Source of the DNA: Punctularia strigosozonata HHB-11173 SS5
Taxonomy: Eukaryota > Basidiomycota > Agaricomycetes > Corticiales > Punctulariaceae
Direction of reading: 5' to 3'
Assembly: GCF_000264995.1 (NCBI RefSeq)
Contig: NW_006767435.1
Span: 2,351,756 to 2,415,755, forward strand
Length of the DNA stretch: 64,000 nucleotides
The first letter of the stretch is position 1, and every line of letters starts with the position of its first letter. Below are positions 60,136-64,000 of this stretch, in pieces. The notes under the pieces are model-generated. The model had not been told where the DNA came from. It searched no databases and saw nothing but the letters and a program-made list of their open reading frames with translations. Made by a program: the position numbers and the translations under genes.

Positions 60136-63100
60136 TCATGACATAGACCAGCGTGCACGCACCTGCCTCTCAAAAGACGTCCACTCCCGTCTCGGCCTTG
60201 GTAGCCCAGGTACTTGAATGTAGCCATCAAGGCGAACGACCGTCCCTTCCTCTTCGGGGTGATTGACCGCTTTCTTCTCAGTGCGTCGTACGTCACTTTC
60301 CTGTATGAACTGTAGAACGGCGCGGGATCCAGGGTCCGAGCGAACCGTGGGCTCGCGTGGGGTGAAGGATCTCGCCCTGCGAGGCACGCCAACGCTGGAG
60401 TTTACACCGGGGACTCCGGAGTGGCGCCGCGGGATCTTCGCCGAGGCTGGCGACGGCAATCGACCCTCTTCGAGGAAGTCGACCAGAGTGACGGACTGCG
60501 AGGGCTTGCCTGCCTGTACTTCGCTTGCATGTGGTTTGCTACGCAAGTGAGGACCGCGCAAGACGGCTCGCGGGATAACTTCGCGCAGGCCCTCCATGAA
60601 CCTGACTTTGGCGGGGGACTCTTCTGAGCATGTCGTGCTCCTGATGGTCTCGCTCGACGCTGTCCCTGGCCGCCCAAATGGTCGCATTGACAACGTCCTG
60701 CTGCGAGATGGGCCGCCGTGCGGACTTTGAGGGGTGGCATGGATCGCTGGAGAAGTACGAGCCTGCGTATCCAACTCGTCAAGGAATTGCGAAAGGGATA
60801 TGACACCTTGAGCATCTACCGGAGTAGGCAAGGAAGATTGACTCCCGACGGAAGAGCCGTCCGAGCGAGGAAGGGTAAGTGTCGAATCGCCATGAGTAGG
60901 ATTGTCATTGACGCGAATGACCCTCCCCGGTTTACCATGTCGGGTTACTCGGTGTGATGGTTGGTCAAAGCCCTGGAGGCTGTATTTCTCGGAGAGAACG
61001 TAGGAGACATCCACGGCCTCCGGCTGGGCGAGCTCGTCCAGTAGCTTGTGATCATCCGACCAAAGAAAAACCGAGAAGAGGACGATCCGGTGGACATCGT
61101 AAGAGTCGGCGTGCTGACATGTGAACTGGAAGGCAACATACAGTCAGCCGACCCGTACAGTTCCGTGCCTGTGCTGCCACCGCTTACCAGGCCCTCTACC
61201 CTAGGTCCGCTAGCTGACGTTCGGTGGGCTTGGAATGGCATTACAATCCTATCTTCTACCTCAAGGCGAGAAGGGGGCCAATTACGTCGAGCAGAGAACG
61301 TTGCGAGATCCCATAGGGATACGTTAACAGGATCGCCGACGCGAGGCATGGCTAGGAGGGACATTCGAGACATTTCTTCGGACTGCGGAAGACCATGTAT
61401 CAATGGAGAGTCCGGCAGAGCTGCGGATGCTTCAGCCAAAGAAGCCTGGTATTCGAAGCGATCGACGATTGAGCCGATGTCAGGAGTATCCGTTCGAGCA
61501 TAAACAGAATGAGCAAGAGGAGGAGGGTCAGAATCCGCGGCAGGAGCGTCATCGAAAGATTCGAAATATAGCTGGATTATATCGTCGGCCTGCGGCGTAT
61601 TCTGCTCGTGGCTGGTGGTCGTTTGCCAAATGTCTTCGAGAGCTCGTTCAAAATCACTCAGCAGTGACCAGCGCGATGCGGCCAACATTGGATCAATGTG
61701 AGGTGCCATCTCCGGAGCAATGTTGATAACACAGTGCGCCGGCGGGTTGGACCCAGAGACGCTGGTCGTCGAGTCCGCCATCGGCACTTTCAAGGAATTA
61801 TCTGTTTCTTCAGATGAACCTGCAGAAGACGATGTCACTGTTTTCGGTCGACACAAAGGGCGGATTCGAGCAGGAAGGGCTATCGCGGACGGTCGCTGTT
61901 CGGGATCATGTGCCCAGCAATCTTGTACCAATTTCTGGATTTCCACGGGCATATTTTCTGGTAGGGGCGGTCTCTTTTGCTTGCTTGATACAATTTCCAG
62001 AACAAGAGAGTCAGGAGCATGGGCGAACGGTGGAACACCTGCATAGATCTGGTGTATGCATATTAGAGGCTGGCATTCGGGATCATCGTCAAGTTGCGCT
62101 CGCCTCATAGATGGTCATAGCCAGACTATAAATATCCGTCTTCCTGTTGATAATGCCCAAACACATCTGTTCTGGAGACATCCAGCGAGATGTTCCCGTG
62201 CCCATCCGGCCCGTAGATCTGCTGCGAATGGTCGTGGTATGCATCCGAAGCTTTGACAACCCGAAATCAGCGAGACAAGCGACTCCGCGCTCGTCAATCA
62301 ATATATTCGACTAATAGCACGATTTTCAGCACAATAGCAGAACATGGAGGGCCGCTCGAGCTTACAGCTTTGAGGTCGCCGTGAACGACTGAGTGTTCGT
62401 GCAGATATATGAGCCCTAGAATGGCCTCCAAGATCTGTACAGAAATCAGGACACGGAATCGTCGTGGAGGCTGAAGTCTGCTTACGATTTGAATTCTATC
62501 CGCATCTGGATTGCTTCGTAGATAACTAGAGGCATCCGCTTGCTTTAAGGCGGATATAGCGAATGGCGGGTCTGCGATAGAACAGGCTCCGAAAAATGGC
62601 AAAATATGGGGATGGCGGAGGCGTTTCCATATATCAATCTCGCGCTGCAACACCTAGATCGAGTTCAGAAGGGATCCCCAACAGGCACAGAATATACCTG
62701 CATCAACAGGCAGACCCTTTCCCAACATTTTGACCGCAACTGCTGTACCATGCCAGTCCCCTTCAAAAACTGTGCCGTACCCACCCTCGCCAATCTTGCT
62801 CTCGTAGTGCACTATGACGTCCAGCGATGTTATAGCGAAGTCGTCGGGGACTGTCTTCATCCCACCCGACCGACGATGGAGAGCGTGGATCCCTTCCGTA
62901 AGTAACCTCCCTTCGATAGACTCTTGCATATGCGCTAAACGCTAATCAACCAAAGTAAGCTGAGATGATACGCTGCGCAAACAGTCGCGCACGTTGTGAA
63001 TGCTTATCATAGCTTCCTGCATCTCCGTTCGCTGTACGCCAAGCAGCTATACAACAGTCAAATTCATGGCGTTTCTTGGCTATTATTGATCGACTCACGT

Positions 63101-63700
63101 TCAGTATAGCGAGATCGTTGTGTGCTACTTGATCAATCTGTTGTTGTAACAGGGCTACATCGAGGCGGCGAGCCTCCTCATGCTCCCTCTGTTGTCGGCG
63201 GATGTCAACCTCATTTCCTAACTGGATGCGACATGAGATTCATGATGCCTGCAAAGGCGTCGCACGAACGCACGCTGAAGAGGTCGCAAACTTGGTGCAA
63301 TTCCCTGTACGCCCATGAGATAGTCTCGGCTATGTCGTCCCTCCAGAGAATCCGTTTCAAACGCGACTGACTTGAGAGTTCGCTGAGTTTAGCCTGCAAT
63401 TTCTCCAAGGCACTAGTATTCCACCGGTCAGTTAGGCTGGTTGGTATGAACACATTAACCCGACCTTTCTAATTTTATGAACCGGGATAGTTGATCGACC
63501 GAAAGTACGTCGGCTACATCACCATGGCGAGCGCCCAGCAGGGTCATGACTTCCCGAACGTGGAAGATGAGCTTATTGCACTCGTTCCTGTTGTCCGCCA
63601 TCTCCTGGACAACGGTGGAAAACCGGTATACCACCCTCACTATACCGCCAATCGCAGCTGCAACACCTGTTACACTGGAAATAGCGGATATCGCGTCCAT
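60136..63700 (-). CDS. TKL-type Ser/Thr kinase with MLKL-like N-terminal helical domain
   Basis: From ATG 63700. The N-terminus (SSVTGVAAAIGGIVRVVYRF, EMADNRNECNKLIFHVREVM) and, after an intron, ALEKLQAKLSELSSQSRLKR and SWAYRELHQVCDLFS resemble the four-helix MLKL-NTD/adaptor domain of agaricomycete kinases. A helical linker (LGNEVDIRRQQREHEEARRL) joins it to the kinase: glycine loop GEGGYGTVFEG (near 62790), VAVK lysine, LHEHSVVHGDLKA, NILID, DFGLSKL (near 62250) and SPEQM. All catalytic residues appear present, so it is probably active, unlike human MLKL. The tail (62050-60136, about 550 residues) is Ser/Pro-rich and disordered, with a conserved-looking block DVHRIVLFSVFLWSDDHKLL. The last exon end is uncertain. 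Role inferred: signalling. Confidence 0.82.
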
Positions 63701-64000
63701 GGTAGCACTGGGATTGATCCAGCGATAGTTGAGGGAGGGACAGTCCTGTCAGCCGAATCAAGCCCAGAGTCGGGGCAAGCCGCCAGTATTTGAGCTGGAA
63801 TGGACGTATAGTCTTCTCTTCTTCATGATGCGCCCGAGGGTAAGTTTCGATAGCATGGATCCGGAGCAAGTGGGCCTGTGTCACGACAGAGGTAGAGCAA
63901 GCACTAGAGAACAGCTGCAGAGTATTCCCAGAAGGATGTATATAGATATAGCTAGATACTGTATCTGGTGGTCGGCATGATTCACATATGAGCCATTCAC
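63701..64000. other. upstream region of the kinase gene, right edge
   Basis: Only short ORFs. No TATA box certain. Confidence 0.45.

Overview
The window looks like nuclear DNA of a filamentous basidiomycete, most likely an agaricomycete. Genes are dense, lie on both strands and are split by many 50-60 bp GT-AG introns. The families present also point there: paired CsbD-like (Hmp1-type) proteins, BTB and F-box proteins, a TKL kinase with a long accessory N-terminus, a seven-helix receptor of a common agaricomycete family, and a PIPK/SAICAR-synthase-fold gene. No rRNA, tRNA, CRISPR or prokaryotic signal was found. About 26 host genes and one LTR retroelement can be supported.

Layout. 1-9 kb: a NAD kinase cut by the left edge (minus), a BTB/POZ gene interrupted by a 20-bp tandem repeat (plus), and two CsbD-like paralogues (plus). 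9-18 kb: an HMG-box transcription factor (minus), then a complete-looking LTR element of 4,622 bp (11260-15881) with two LTRs that look identical, an ATCAG target duplication and one 1,283-codon Gag-like ORF but no recognisable pol, then a glycine-rich RRM protein (minus). 18-30 kb: an HMT1-type ABC half transporter (minus), a small orphan (minus), a 761-aa orphan (plus), a divergent PIP-kinase-fold gene (plus), the mitochondrial pyruvate carrier MPC2 (plus) and a membrane protein (minus). 30-41 kb: a 153-aa orphan with cysteine pairs, a Rossmann-fold epimerase-like enzyme, an MFS sugar or inositol transporter (all plus), a concentrative nucleoside transporter (minus) and a WDR68/DCAF7 WD40 protein (minus). 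43-56 kb: a ubiquitin-like/BAG co-chaperone, the E3 ligase BRE1, TFIIH subunit TFB4 (all minus) and, divergently, the remodeler CHD1 (plus). 56-64 kb: an F-box-like protein (plus), a seven-helix receptor (plus) and a kinase with an MLKL-like N-terminal helical domain (minus).

How the genes relate. Most are unlinked housekeeping functions: NADP supply, pyruvate import, metal, sugar and nucleoside transport. BRE1, TFB4 and CHD1 lie side by side and all act in transcription through chromatin; Bre1-dependent H2B ubiquitination and Chd1 are linked in yeast. The main points for a second look are the young gag-only LTR element placed just upstream of the HMG-box gene with its promoter aimed at that gene, the MLKL-like kinase architecture, and the repeat that truncates the BTB gene. 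Exon boundaries were read by eye from splice signals and reading frame. Those given as exact coordinates were checked for frame; the rest are approximate.
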